64,000 nt of DNA. Origin: Mesobacillus persicus (lineage in GTDB: Bacteria > Bacillota > Bacilli > Bacillales > Cytobacillaceae). The stretch lies in NCBI RefSeq assembly GCF_900109925.1, contig NZ_FOBW01000001.1, positions 372,001 to 436,000 of the forward strand, read 5' to 3'. Made by a program: the position numbers and the translations under genes. Below, piece after piece: positions 52,345-61,292 of this stretch. The notes under the pieces are model-generated. The model was not told the DNA's origin. It saw only the letters and a program-made list of their open reading frames with translations, and made no database searches. Each line of letters starts with the position of its first letter. The first letter of the stretch is position 1.

Positions 52345-52542
52345 AAATAACGATTCTTAAAAGGCTATTTCTCAAACATTGTTCCTTTTTTGTTAATGAT
52401 CGGTCCACTATCGAAAATAGCTTTCTAACCTGAAAATGCTTGCGAACCTCCTATAACGTACTAAATAACTTAACTTCCGTTAATCAGCTTAAGTTTTTAA
52501 CAACAATATCTACGAAAACACCCTTCTTATTAATAGAAACCC

Positions 52543-53136
52543 TTAATGAAGTTGATCTCGATTGGGAGGGGTGGTTGGTTGTAGAATCTCCTCAAACAAA
52601 TCGGTGTTACTATTATTCGTTTCCTCCTTAGCAGGGAAAGTATGACCTAATTGCTTCATCAGTTTTTTAAACTCCCCTACCGTTAATGGTTGGGCATCAG
52701 GCACCAACTCGAAACCAACTTGTCCATTCGGCTCGACGGTTGCCGTCTTTACGTCGGAAATCTGCTTAACCCCCTGTTGCCGTAATTGCATTTCAAGCTT
52801 ATCTACCGTTAAACGCAGTTTCTTTAAGGTATTCGTTTGTAGTTGGCCATTTTGAATGACCACTTTTGACTTACCCGTGATCAGCTTTTCCAATCCATTG
52901 AATTTCATTGTTAAAAATTCCACTACCATCAGAAAGAGAATAAAGATTGCTGTTGCTCCAATTGTGTTTATGATTCCATGATTGATGACGGGTTGAATAA
53001 TAATGGAACCAACTGAAATTAAAACGACTGTAGTTGCAATCGTCATTTGGGCTACGGATTTCCTACCGACGAATCGAAGAAATAGAAACCCAAGAGTAAC
53101 CATCAGCATTGCTTTCCAAATGATATGTAAATCCAT
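52543..53136 (-). CDS. DUF421-domain membrane protein (YetF-like)
   Basis: 197 aa: three N-terminal helices with FLRFVGRKSVAQMT, then a cytoplasmic DUF421 domain (KSKVVIQNGQLQTNTLKKLRLTVDKLEMQLRQQGV). Such proteins are common in spore formers and can sit in the spore inner membrane, where relatives affect resistance. Role here not proven. ATG at 53136 follows AAGGAGACGTTT. Confidence 0.88.
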   Translation of the reverse strand: MDLHIIWKAMLMVTLGFLFLRFVGRKSVAQMTIATTVVLISVGSIIIQPVINHGIINTIGATAIFILFLMVVEFLTMKFNGLEKLITGKSKVVIQNGQLQTNTLKKLRLTVDKLEMQLRQQGVKQISDVKTATVEPNGQVGFELVPDAQPLTVGEFKKLMKQLGHTFPAKEETNNSNTDLFEEILQPTTPPNRDQLH

Positions 53137-53230
53137 AAACGTCTCCTTTCATTAGATAAAGTTTCTACCTAAACTATCTCCTATTTTCAATTCATCTTTA
53201 AGGTTCCATTAATTTGGAGAAACATACGAT

Positions 53231-53282
53231 AAAAAGTCCCGCTCAGTGGCCATAAATCCAATGATCACTGAGCGGGACTTCT
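53231..53282. terminator. Bidirectional terminator
   Basis: AAAGTCCCGCTCAGTG...CACTGAGCGGGACTT between the mscL and DUF421 genes. Confidence 0.88.
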
Positions 53283-53313
53283 CTAATACATACTGAATCC
53301 TCACACTCTGACA

Positions 53314-53874
53314 CTAGCTAGACTTCAGATTAATTTTAACTCGACGATGTTCTGTGTTTGTAATGGGTGGTGTTTTTTCATGTTCATCTCCTACCTTTTT
53401 ATGCCCCTCTTGCTCGTCCAATTTTTCTTCATCATTTAGGATTGTTGTGCATTGTGGACATCGGACGGCTCTTGTTGGAATACTTCTGAAACAATATGGG
53501 CATTCCTTCGTGGTAAGAGATTCTGCCGGAGCTCTTCTAATACGATTAATTTGTACAATCGTAAAGTAGGTAGCAAGTGCAACGATCGCAAAATGAATGA
53601 TGGAGTCGATGAATACACCATAATTGATCGTTACCGCACCTGCTTCCTTTGCTTCAACTAACGAGCGATAATGCCCACCGGATAAATTAATGTACAAATT
53701 TGAAAAATTCACCTTACCAAGCACAAGCCCAATTGGGGGCATAATAATATCTGAAACAAGGGAATCTACTATCTTAACAAATGCTGTCCCCACTACGACC
53801 CCAATCCCCATATCGACAACACTTCCCCGGACTGCAAACTCTTTAAAGTCTTTCAAAAATTTATGAATAGTCAT
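53314..53874 (-). CDS. mscL: Large-conductance mechanosensitive channel with zinc-ribbon tail
   Basis: Residues 1-115 are a standard MscL: MTIHKFLKDFKEFAVRGSVV, GVVVGTAFVKIVDSLVSDIIMPP and a second helix with GVFIDSIIHFAIVALATYFTIV. The family normally ends near 130-150 aa; here 186 aa. The added cytoplasmic tail begins with CPYC...CPQC (about 122-139), a rubredoxin-like zinc ribbon, then a charged KLDEQEGHKK stretch. ATG at 53874 follows GAGGTGACG; 36 codons of open frame upstream are excluded. Confidence 0.93.
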   Translation of the reverse strand: MTIHKFLKDFKEFAVRGSVVDMGIGVVVGTAFVKIVDSLVSDIIMPPIGLVLGKVNFSNLYINLSGGHYRSLVEAKEAGAVTINYGVFIDSIIHFAIVALATYFTIVQINRIRRAPAESLTTKECPYCFRSIPTRAVRCPQCTTILNDEEKLDEQEGHKKVGDEHEKTPPITNTEHRRVKINLKSS

Positions 53875-54039
53875 CGTCACCTCACTAACAAATCTACCGT
53901 ATAGTCTATTACAATGCTTTAGTAAAATATGATTAGGAATGACGATTTTCACGTCGAAAATGCTTTCTTCTTCAATAGTCATTCTAGTCTAGATGACCTG
54001 TAGCGGTACTTCCTCTCCTAGTTATGACAGCCAAAACAG

Positions 54040-54074
54040 AAAAAACACTAGCGCTTTAATCGCACTAGTGTTTC
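54040..54074 (-). terminator. Terminator of the 44-aa gene
   Basis: On the minus strand AAACACTAGTGCG...CGCTAGTGTTT followed by TTTC. Confidence 0.8.
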
Positions 54075-54077
54075 ATT

Positions 54078-54212
54078 CTAATCGGACTTTTTAACGCCTT
54101 TACTCGTATAAGGCTTGGCACTCTTCGCTTTGTTTGCACTTTTTTGCCAACGTTTCCAGCCCTTCTTATCTGTTCCTCTTCCAGTTCCACCTTTTGCACT
54201 GGTTTTAGCCAT
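54078..54212 (-). CDS. 44-aa lysine/glycine-rich protein (DUF3934-like)
   Basis: Small basic protein: KGGTGRGTDKKGWKRWQKSANKAKS, then KPYTSKGVKKSD. The pattern resembles the short Bacillaceae family I remember as DUF3934. ATG at 54212 is 9 nt after GGAG. Own terminator, so an independent transcription unit. A nucleic-acid-binding role is a guess from charge. Confidence 0.72.
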   Translation of the reverse strand: MAKTSAKGGTGRGTDKKGWKRWQKSANKAKSAKPYTSKGVKKSD

Positions 54213-54315
54213 TAAATCAACTCCATTTTCTCCATAAAGAAAAGTATTTTCTATTGGTTAGTTTTATCCACTTCATTAGTAAAAATCAAAAAAGATTGAG
54301 TTACATTCTATCGTG

Positions 54316-54465
54316 TAAAAAAACAACCACAAAATGGTTGTCTGGAAACACCCTCTCTCACAGTGATTCCCAGTCCACTATTTATTTAAAGTGTCATTTA
54401 TGTATACTTTTTCATCGTCACTAAATAAGCTGAATTAGCATACCACCTTTCCATCTAACAATCAA
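54316..54465 (-). ncRNA. Candidate small RNA with its own promoter and terminator
   Basis: On the minus strand, -35 TTGATT (54460-54465), 17-bp spacer and -10 TATGCT (54437-54442) are followed about 90 nt later by ACAACCA-TTTTG-TGGTTGT and TTTTTTT (54319-54344). Transcript of about 115 nt, with no ORF above 10 codons having a ribosome binding site. Confidence 0.45.
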
Positions 54466-54573
54466 CAGAAGTTTTTTACTACATTACAGATTAATTTGTC
54501 TGTTTCCCAACCATTCTAATAGTGCAAGGTAACATTCATCGTTAAAGCAGAATAATTGGGAAGGATGATTTTT

Positions 54574-55002
54574 TTGAACAATGAGATCATTATTGAAGAG
54601 TTAAATACCTTATTGAGAGGCACTTATATGGGCATCCGCTCGATGGAGCACTATATTCAAAAGCTAGAGGATGGCCACCTCAAGCAACATTTTCAGTCAA
54701 TGCAAAGGGATACAAAGGGAAATGCGCAAAAGATAGCAGAACGGATACAGAATCTAGGGGGAGTTCCAGCCGACGATGAAGGTGTATCAGGCTCAATGCA
54801 CAGCTTTATGCACAAAGTCATGCTCCCTGATGATTCAGAAAAGATCATTGAGGACGCTTTAAAAGGAATACATAAATATGGCCTCGAATATTCAGAAGAA
54901 CTTGTAAGGGGGGACCTTGACTCAGCTAGTCGCCAAATGGTAGAAGAAGTGTTTGATACGAATCGTAGACATGTTGAACAGCTCACAAAACTACTTCATT
55001 AA
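54574..55002 (+). CDS. DUF2383-type ferritin-like four-helix protein
   Basis: 142 aa, all helical: IIEELNTLLRGTYMGIRSMEHYI, HLKQHFQSMQRDTKGNAQKIAERIQNLGG, then EKIIEDALKGIHKYGLEYSE and QMVEEVFDTNRRHVEQLTKLL. This fits DUF2383/PA2169-like ferritin-fold proteins. The His/Glu spacing could bind metal. TTG at 54574 is 9 nt after GGAAGG; earlier TTG/ATG starts overlap the ribosome binding site. Confidence 0.8.
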   Translation: MNNEIIIEELNTLLRGTYMGIRSMEHYIQKLEDGHLKQHFQSMQRDTKGNAQKIAERIQNLGGVPADDEGVSGSMHSFMHKVMLPDDSEKIIEDALKGIHKYGLEYSEELVRGDLDSASRQMVEEVFDTNRRHVEQLTKLLH

Positions 55003-55182
55003 AATGGATGAAGACGATGAGTAAAGAAGTCGATCTCTTCGTAATGGACTAAGCATGACTGGAATCGACATTTATTAGGCAAAAGGCGGTGTTACCGTAA
55101 AAGTTGTTCCACTTCCCTGTTGACTGTTTCTTTTGTTGAAACATATTTCCTCATATTAACGACAATTCCACAACAAACAAAC

Positions 55183-55229
55183 AAACCACTTCATGTCCAA
55201 AATTTTACATGAAGTGGTTTGTTTTTAGG
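55183..55229. terminator. Bidirectional terminator
   Basis: AAACCACTTCATGT...ACATGAAGTGGTTT followed by GTTTTT. Confidence 0.85.
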
Positions 55230-56220
55230 CAAATCGATAATAAATTAATACAAACGTTGCAAGGACGAAAATGAAATTAAGGAAGACAAAAATAAATTGG
55301 TCGGTCTTCGTTTTATGCATTTTTATTGGTGGATTGTAAAAGGAGACACCCTCAATAATAAAGATGATTAAAACAACATGAACCATAAAATGTCCAATCA
55401 CTTCTGTCATCCCAAAGAGCATCGTAGTCATAACAAAAATTACAGTCACAACAATCCCCAAAACTCTGTTAAGAATTCCAACAACAAGAAGGTAACCGAC
55501 GATAAATTCAATATAGGCAGCCATCACAATAAATATGGCAGGTGCAAAACCAAAGGTTGGGACTTGGTGGTTGACTACGATATCCAAGGCCATGCTTGGA
55601 TAGACCCACTTCTCCACCGCCACCCAACATAAAGATAAACCCGTGCCTAGGTATAAGAATGGAAAACCGACATTTTCCAATTTTGTTTTCTCTACTAACA
55701 GCACACCGATGATCGCAATATAGAAACCGTAATCAAGCATATAAAAGATGCCATGATCAAACGTTACGTATACAAATAGACATAGTAGTAAGACTGCACC
55801 AAACTTTGTCGCTAAATGATGCGGGATGAGCAGTAAGCCAATGGCAATCCAAGCTAAAACTATCGCTAGCGTATGAGTAATCGGTAATTCCGGAGCGAAT
55901 ATCGTTCCATTTACCACTTGAATGAAAAGCGCAATTGCCGTTCCGTATTTTAGGAGGAATTTGGAGTACTTTCTAAAACCTGATAGTTGAGTATCCCATT
56001 TTTGGATTTGCTTCCACTTAGCCATCTTTGGGATCAACAAAGTAAGAATGCCCAATACCACTGCAGCTATTAAAGCTAGGGACATAAATAAAGGAGATAA
56101 AATATTTTCAATCGACTCTTTTACAGGAGTGACTTCCGTGAACCACTTCACATGTGCATTAGTGAAAATAGGAGTCATCATCACCCCTAATAAAATACCT
56201 AACGGAAGTAATTTCTTCAA
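55225..56220 (-). CDS. Polytopic membrane protein, DoxX-like
   Basis: 331 aa with a signal-like first helix ending in NAHVKWFTE, then about nine membrane helices. The N-terminal AHVKWF and the C-terminal DoxX-like arrangement (LYLGTGLSLCWVAVEKWVYP) match putative membrane proteins annotated DoxX. Function unknown; possibly linked to respiration or redox stress. TTG at 56220 is 8 nt after GGAGGG; the upstream GTG lacks a ribosome binding site. Confidence 0.7.
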   Translation of the reverse strand: MKKLLPLGILLGVMMTPIFTNAHVKWFTEVTPVKESIENILSPLFMSLALIAAVVLGILTLLIPKMAKWKQIQKWDTQLSGFRKYSKFLLKYGTAIALFIQVVNGTIFAPELPITHTLAIVLAWIAIGLLLIPHHLATKFGAVLLLCLFVYVTFDHGIFYMLDYGFYIAIIGVLLVEKTKLENVGFPFLYLGTGLSLCWVAVEKWVYPSMALDIVVNHQVPTFGFAPAIFIVMAAYIEFIVGYLLVVGILNRVLGIVVTVIFVMTTMLFGMTEVIGHFMVHVVLIIFIIEGVSFYNPPIKMHKTKTDQFIFVFLNFIFVLATFVLIYYRFA

Positions 56221-56654
56221 TGTATTTCCCTCCACTTCAAGTTAACACCATCAACGTAGTGTTAATATACAATAAAATAATGTCAAAAAGACAGTTTGAA
56301 TGTGAACATTATGTGAAAACCTTCACTAATTGCGAGCATACTTCAAGAAAGGATGCAGACAATAGGAAGATATCACATAAAAATTAGTGTTCCCGTCGCT
56401 AGTCTGGTTACTCATTATAAAGGTTGGAATCAGACGAGAATGGGAAAATAGCGCACGAAAACGAGTAAAGAGGATACTTCTATTTGCCCGAAACGGTTTG
56501 GAATTAAAATGGGTAAATATATTTACCTTACAAGAGTCAGAAGAATAAGAAAGTGTCTTTTCTTGTTTTTACCCCTAGATAAAATGATAAAATAACGACA
56601 TCACCTTAGATGGTGTTTTTCCATTAGACTCTACATAGAAAGTTGGAATACAAA
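56221..56654. other. 434-bp gap without a gene
   Basis: Divergent promoter region of the DoxX-like and HAD genes. No ORF with a ribosome binding site, RNA element or strong hairpin is seen. Confidence 0.5.
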
Positions 56655-57434
56655 ATGACTGAGCGAAGCATTATCTTTTTTGATATCGACGGAACACTCC
56701 TTAACCACGAGAAAAAATTACCTCCTTCTACAAAAGAGGCGATTTTTAAACTAAAGGAACTTGGACATGAAGTCGCAATTGCAACAGGTCGGGCTCCTTT
56801 TATGTATCAGGAATTACGAAAAGAATTAGCGATTGACACGTTTGTTAGTTATAACGGCCAGTATGTTGTCGTGAACGGAGAAGTTTTGTATACCAACCCT
56901 TTAAAGACTTCATCCCTAGAAAAGTTAACAGAATTTGCTCTTCACAATGAGCACCCTGTTGTTTATATGGATCACGAGGATATGAAAGCAAATGTACCAG
57001 AACATCATTATATAAATGAAAGTATTGGTACATTAAAAATCAATCAAATTCCTACGCATGACCCCCATTATTACAAAGAACGCGCATTGTACCAATCTTT
57101 GCTATTTTGTCGTGTAGGAGAAGAAAAGCAATACGAGCAACAATTCGACGACTTCGATTTCATCCGCTGGCATCCCTTTTCAGTCGATATCCTCCCAAAG
57201 GGCGGGTCAAAGGCAAAAGGCATTGAAGCGATTGTTGAAAAACTAGGGTTTTCAAAGAAAAATCAGTATGCCTTTGGTGATGGATTGAATGATATTGAGA
57301 TGCTTTCGAGTGTCACAAACAGTGTTGCCATGGGAAATGGAGAAGAAGAAGTTAAGCGTGCGGCGAAATATGTAACGAAGTCCGTTGAAGACGATGGGAT
57401 TCTACATGGGCTACAAATGGTTGGACTTTTATAG
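56655..57434 (+). CDS. Cof-type HAD-IIB hydrolase (YkrA-like)
   Basis: 259 aa phosphatase: motif I DIDGTLL at about residues 9-15, motif II in VAIATGR, motif III Lys in KGGSKAKGIEAI, and motif IV GDGLNDIEML; the cap is type IIB. Hydrolyses sugar phosphates or nucleotides. The ATG at 56655 is chosen over a TTG four codons upstream. Followed by its own terminator. Confidence 0.92.
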   Translation: MTERSIIFFDIDGTLLNHEKKLPPSTKEAIFKLKELGHEVAIATGRAPFMYQELRKELAIDTFVSYNGQYVVVNGEVLYTNPLKTSSLEKLTEFALHNEHPVVYMDHEDMKANVPEHHYINESIGTLKINQIPTHDPHYYKERALYQSLLFCRVGEEKQYEQQFDDFDFIRWHPFSVDILPKGGSKAKGIEAIVEKLGFSKKNQYAFGDGLNDIEMLSSVTNSVAMGNGEEEVKRAAKYVTKSVEDDGILHGLQMVGLL

Positions 57435-57441
57435 TATAAAG

Positions 57442-57477
57442 AACAAGGACCTATTGAATGAAGGTCCTTGTTTTTGT
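57442..57477 (+). terminator. HAD gene terminator
   Basis: AACAAGGACCT-ATTGAATG-AAGGTCCTTGTT followed by TTTG. Confidence 0.88.
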
Positions 57478-57513
57478 ATCTACGTTGAACTACTGTTGCC
57501 TCATTTTATTTAA

Positions 57514-58080
57514 TTAAAAAGAGTGATTACTCTTAATTTTTAATATCAGCCTTGTGAACCAATAAGCTGTATATGCCAATGCCAAGTCTATGAGAAATAT
57601 ATATAATTTATTCATGCCTTTTCTAAACTCTAACAGACCTGCCATCTCTTCAACAGTTGTAAATCCAAATGCAAATACTACACTTAGAATCAAAGTATAT
57701 AGATAAAAGTTTTTATTGTTTTTAGTACAATATTGGTACACTAGTAAAAATCCAACAGGAAGGGCCGACGCTGTCATATTTAAGGCAAAGGGATAGACAG
57801 GTGTTAAAAAATAGGTGTGAACAAAGTACGCATACCTTTCAAGTGCAAGGTCGACATAAGTCCACAAAATATGTACGGTGTAACCGAAGAAAAACAACTC
57901 AAACATTCGACTCCGATCTACAGTAAAGAGAAGCAAAATTAATGGAGCCACTAATAAAAAAACAACTATCCAAAATTGCCATGTCCCTATATGGGAGTGC
58001 TGATTCCAGTAAGACGTGATCAATGAATTTAACTCTTCACTCTGTTGATAAATATTATTCCAATATTCTCGATAATCCAT
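57514..58080 (-). CDS. CBO0543-family membrane protein
   Basis: 188 aa with about five helices: WQFWIVVFLLVAPLILLLFTVDRSRMFELFFFGYTVHILWTYVDL, and later FTTVEEMAGLLEF. This matches the family called CBO0543 in Bacillus and Clostridium genomes; function unknown. ATG at 58080 lies 8 nt after the DUF3231 stop, with AAGGAGTGA inside that gene's end as ribosome binding site, so the two are co-transcribed. Confidence 0.85.
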   Translation of the reverse strand: MDYREYWNNIYQQSEELNSLITSYWNQHSHIGTWQFWIVVFLLVAPLILLLFTVDRSRMFELFFFGYTVHILWTYVDLALERYAYFVHTYFLTPVYPFALNMTASALPVGFLLVYQYCTKNNKNFYLYTLILSVVFAFGFTTVEEMAGLLEFRKGMNKLYIFLIDLALAYTAYWFTRLILKIKSNHSF

Positions 58081-58088
58081 CGAGCCTA

Positions 58089-59126
58089 TCACTCCTTAAA
58101 GGTTTGCGGATTCGTGTTACTACCCAGCCATTTGGTTAATTCATCGCGATCGGCTGTCTGTGGAGGTCGTTCCATCCATTTATGTTTGATGTTTATATTC
58201 GCCCCGTCCTCTGCATACAGCCCAACTTCAGCGATTAACCCGCCATACATGGTCGTCAAATCTCGTCTTGGAGATAAGGACATTGCAACACCATAGTTTC
58301 CCATTCCTGTACCACTTAATAGTCCTATATGGTACATCATCAATTTGTCTGAAAATGGGGATTCAGTCGAAGTGGTCACCCCCTGATTCGAAGACATCGG
58401 TACAGGAAGGGACTCTGATTTTAGGTATTTACTAAAGATTTCGATGTGTTTCTTCGACATTCCGACTCCTCTAAGCAAATATTCCTTCACATCTTTCTTC
58501 TTAGCAACTTGTGCAAAGCCTAAGGTTAAAGCTTCACCTAGGTTATTTGTTTGGATATTAGCATATAAATGCGTGATTTCGATTCCAGAAAGAGGTCGTT
58601 GTTCGCCGAACCACCCAGCTAAAAACTTTTGTTTCTCCACGAATTCTACAGTTGTAGGGTATGGGATTTCTGGAGATCTAACCTCTAAACCTTTAGATAA
58701 TAGCAGCTGGGTAGTTTCATTATAAAGCTCCATTGTTGAGGATAAACATGACATAAAATACTCGCGAATATCATTTCGAAATACATTCGGTAGAATAGCT
58801 CCATACGTAGCTAATCCACCCTTAGTCATATTTTTAACATAATATAGGTAAAATGGGTCCTCAAATAAACGGGATGCCTTTTCGTTCACATCCGCATCTG
58901 TAAATCCTAGAGGTTCGGCAATCCCCTCTTCTTGAAAGATGTCTTGAATTGTTTGAACATGCTGTTTAGATAAATCCATCGCATGTTCAAGAATGAGTTT
59001 GATTTCAGCATCATCTACATGAGATAAAAAATGTTTGAAGATACAAACCGACATACTATCCCCAATATAATTTGTCCAAAGGTTTGCCACCTCAGAGGAA
59101 GTCAATTTGATGTTATGCTTCTCCAT
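58089..59126 (-). CDS. DUF3231 family protein
   Basis: 345 aa built from two similar helical halves: residues 1-165 with LTSSEVANLWTNYIGDSMSVCIFKHFLSHV, and 190-330 with PLSGIEITHLYANIQTNNLGEALTLGFAQV. Each half resembles a ferritin-like bundle; the family is abundant in spore formers and unassigned. ATG at 59126 is 9 nt after GGAGG, but that ribosome binding site is buried in a 10-bp hairpin. Confidence 0.88.
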   Translation of the reverse strand: MEKHNIKLTSSEVANLWTNYIGDSMSVCIFKHFLSHVDDAEIKLILEHAMDLSKQHVQTIQDIFQEEGIAEPLGFTDADVNEKASRLFEDPFYLYYVKNMTKGGLATYGAILPNVFRNDIREYFMSCLSSTMELYNETTQLLLSKGLEVRSPEIPYPTTVEFVEKQKFLAGWFGEQRPLSGIEITHLYANIQTNNLGEALTLGFAQVAKKKDVKEYLLRGVGMSKKHIEIFSKYLKSESLPVPMSSNQGVTTSTESPFSDKLMMYHIGLLSGTGMGNYGVAMSLSPRRDLTTMYGGLIAEVGLYAEDGANINIKHKWMERPPQTADRDELTKWLGSNTNPQTFKE

Positions 59127-59130
59127 AAAG

Positions 59131-59160
59131 AAATACCTCCATTATCCATTGGAGGTATTT
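59131..59160 (-). promoter_or_regulatory. Hairpin sequestering the DUF3231 ribosome binding site
   Basis: On the minus strand AAATACCTCC-AATGGATAAT-GGAGGTATTT is a perfect 10-bp stem whose 3' arm is the GGAGG ribosome binding site itself. Translation would need the stem opened. Confidence 0.75.
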
Positions 59161-59358
59161 TTTCCACTTCCTTAAGTGTTTATCCATTTAATATCCATTA
59201 GGTTACTTAGGTTTTAAAAAAGGTTCATTCAAATAAACACAAATGGCTGATTTCTAATTCTAATAGCAATCCTTCTTCGTGGTCATACTAAATGGATTGA
59301 AACGGGAATAGTATAGTTCGGTACGGATGAACCGATGGATCGATTGGAGGAAGAGATT

Positions 59359-60780
59359 TTGGAGCATACTTGGCTATCTCTCGTGCCATTCTTGATCGTT
59401 ATTGCAATGGCGATTTGGTTGAGAAATATTTTACCAGGCCTTGTTGTGGGACTTCTTGTTGGGTCGATGATTGTGACAGCCAATATCATTGATGGCAGCT
59501 ATCAATCTGTCGCATATATTGTCACGACGTTATCCGATGAAACCAATATTAAAATTATTGCGTTTCTGTATTTATTCGGTGGCCTCGTTGGAATGATGAA
59601 TATTTCTGGGGGGATTAAAGGATTTTCCGAGTGGGTTGGAACGAAGATTAAGACGGAGCGCGGGCTGCTCGGGGTGATTTGGCTAACACTCCCTTTCACG
59701 TTCATGATGCCAATGTTTCGTATTATGATGGTGGGCCCAATCATAAAATCGCTAGTTAATAAAATGAAATTATCGAAACAGAAGGTCGGGTTAACATTAG
59801 ATATCTCGACTGAGTCCATTATTGTCCTTTTACCAGTAGCAACGGCATTTGTCGGCTTTATGGTTTCGCTCGTGGAAGGTGGACTGACCGAGTTAAATCT
59901 TGATATGTCTCCCTACAACGTCTTTCTTCTAAGTATTTTATTTAATTTTTATGCGATTGTGATGCTAGTGATTGGAATCATCCAAACCGTATGGCCCTCA
60001 TCAAAGAAGACAAATCAGCTAAGAGAGCAGGAATTAACCGATAATCAAGTCCATGAATTTCACCGAACGGGAATTAAGAAAGAGTTGTCACTAGTAAAAG
60101 CACAGCCATGGAATTTGATTGTCCCTGTGTTTTTACTGTTAGGATTATCATTATTTCTACTATGGAAAGACGGGATGGATCGAGGAGCACAAACAGTTTT
60201 TGAGGCGTTTTCAATTGCGGATGCCACGTTTGTGATGCTTTTAGCTGTGTTTATCACTCTAATCATATCGTTTGTATTTTACATCATCAGACGACAGTCA
60301 TTAGAGGAGCTCTTGTATCATTTTTATGATGGCGGAAATCAGATGATGGAGGCCATCAGTTTACTCGTCTTAATTTGGGCACTTACGTTATCAGCTGATG
60401 ACCTCGGCTTTTCTGCTTTCATTAGTTCGACGCTAGGAACCTTTTTGCCAGCGTATATGACGCCTGCGACCATCTTTGTTCTTGGTTCAATTGTTGGCTA
60501 TTTTATTGGATCATCTTGGGGCACTTGGGGATTATTTATGCCTCTAGGAATGACCTTAGCGGTCGCGACTGGAGCCTCGATTCCACTAACCGTTGGCGCG
60601 GTGTTTGCAAGTGGAGCATTCGGAGCATTAACTTCTCCACTAGGCGATACCACGATTACGACCGCATCGATTCTCGATTTGCATATTGTCGATTACGCAC
60701 GCTATAAATTGAAGATTTCCGCGATTGGTGCCGCTATCGCCGTGCTTTTCTATCTCGGTGTAGCGTTTATTCTTACATGA
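59359..60780 (+). CDS. Na+/H+ antiporter NhaC family protein
   Basis: 473 aa polytopic transporter. Characteristic segments are FLYLFGGLVGMMNISGGIKGFSEWV, FRIMMVGPIIKSLVNKMKLSKQKVG, SSWGTWGLFMPLGMTLA and ASGAFGALTSPLGDTTITTASI. Likely a Na+ (or amino-acid/lactate) antiporter in the membrane. TTG at 59359 is 8 nt after GGAGG and gives MEHTWLSLVPF; the ATG at 59335 has a weaker site. Confidence 0.88.
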   Translation: MEHTWLSLVPFLIVIAMAIWLRNILPGLVVGLLVGSMIVTANIIDGSYQSVAYIVTTLSDETNIKIIAFLYLFGGLVGMMNISGGIKGFSEWVGTKIKTERGLLGVIWLTLPFTFMMPMFRIMMVGPIIKSLVNKMKLSKQKVGLTLDISTESIIVLLPVATAFVGFMVSLVEGGLTELNLDMSPYNVFLLSILFNFYAIVMLVIGIIQTVWPSSKKTNQLREQELTDNQVHEFHRTGIKKELSLVKAQPWNLIVPVFLLLGLSLFLLWKDGMDRGAQTVFEAFSIADATFVMLLAVFITLIISFVFYIIRRQSLEELLYHFYDGGNQMMEAISLLVLIWALTLSADDLGFSAFISSTLGTFLPAYMTPATIFVLGSIVGYFIGSSWGTWGLFMPLGMTLAVATGASIPLTVGAVFASGAFGALTSPLGDTTITTASILDLHIVDYARYKLKISAIGAAIAVLFYLGVAFILT

Positions 60781-60795
60781 AACTAGACATCAAAA

Positions 60796-60826
60796 GGCGC
60801 TTTCCATCTGGGGAAAGCGCCTGATT
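60796..60826 (+). terminator. NhaC gene terminator
   Basis: AGGCGCTTTCC-ATCTG-GGGAAAGCGCCT followed by GATTTT. Confidence 0.8.
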
Positions 60827-60837
60827 TTGGAATCCTA

Positions 60838-61143
60838 TTAAACCGCTTGTTTAGCGATTTGAATGGTTTTAAATATTTCAGGATAATCGTTATAAATGAT
60901 CGTCCGTATATCCCGTGCATTTTTACATTCAGTCCGATACGTTTTTACCCTTTGCAACGTCGACTGAGTGTTCCCCTTCAAGATTGTAAGGGTTCTTTCC
61001 ACGAACCTTTTCTTTTCCACTAGAAAATCGTGCTCGTTATTCGTGAATTCCGTCATTTCTGTTTCCTCATAAATCACATGATAGCTTTCTATAAGCTCAC
61101 AGCGAAGCATTTCTTTCGAGACAAGCACTTCAAAGATTTTCAT
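60838..61143 (-). CDS. Conserved-looking 101-aa protein, unknown
   Basis: Soluble, mixed-charge helical protein: MKIFEVLVSKEMLRCELIESYHVIYE, then FLVEKKRFVERTLTILKGNTQSTLQRVKTYRTECKNARD. ATG at 61143 is 9 nt after AAAGGAGA. No family recognised. Confidence 0.65.
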   Translation of the reverse strand: MKIFEVLVSKEMLRCELIESYHVIYEETEMTEFTNNEHDFLVEKKRFVERTLTILKGNTQSTLQRVKTYRTECKNARDIRTIIYNDYPEIFKTIQIAKQAV

Positions 61144-61292
61144 ATAAATCATTCTCCTTTGTATTTAAAAATTTTAAAAAAATCCAAGTACAATGGAATG
61201 ATGAAAGAATGCTTCGTTATTTATAGGGCCATTGCATTTTCCAACACCTGGAGAAACACTTTGAAATAACCATTCGTGGTGAAAGGGGCCCT

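Noticed and set aside
59131-59166. Plus-strand terminator after an upstream gene
   Set aside because: The hairpin has a T run on the plus strand, but no plus-strand gene ends before it; the position fits the ribosome binding site of the minus-strand gene.
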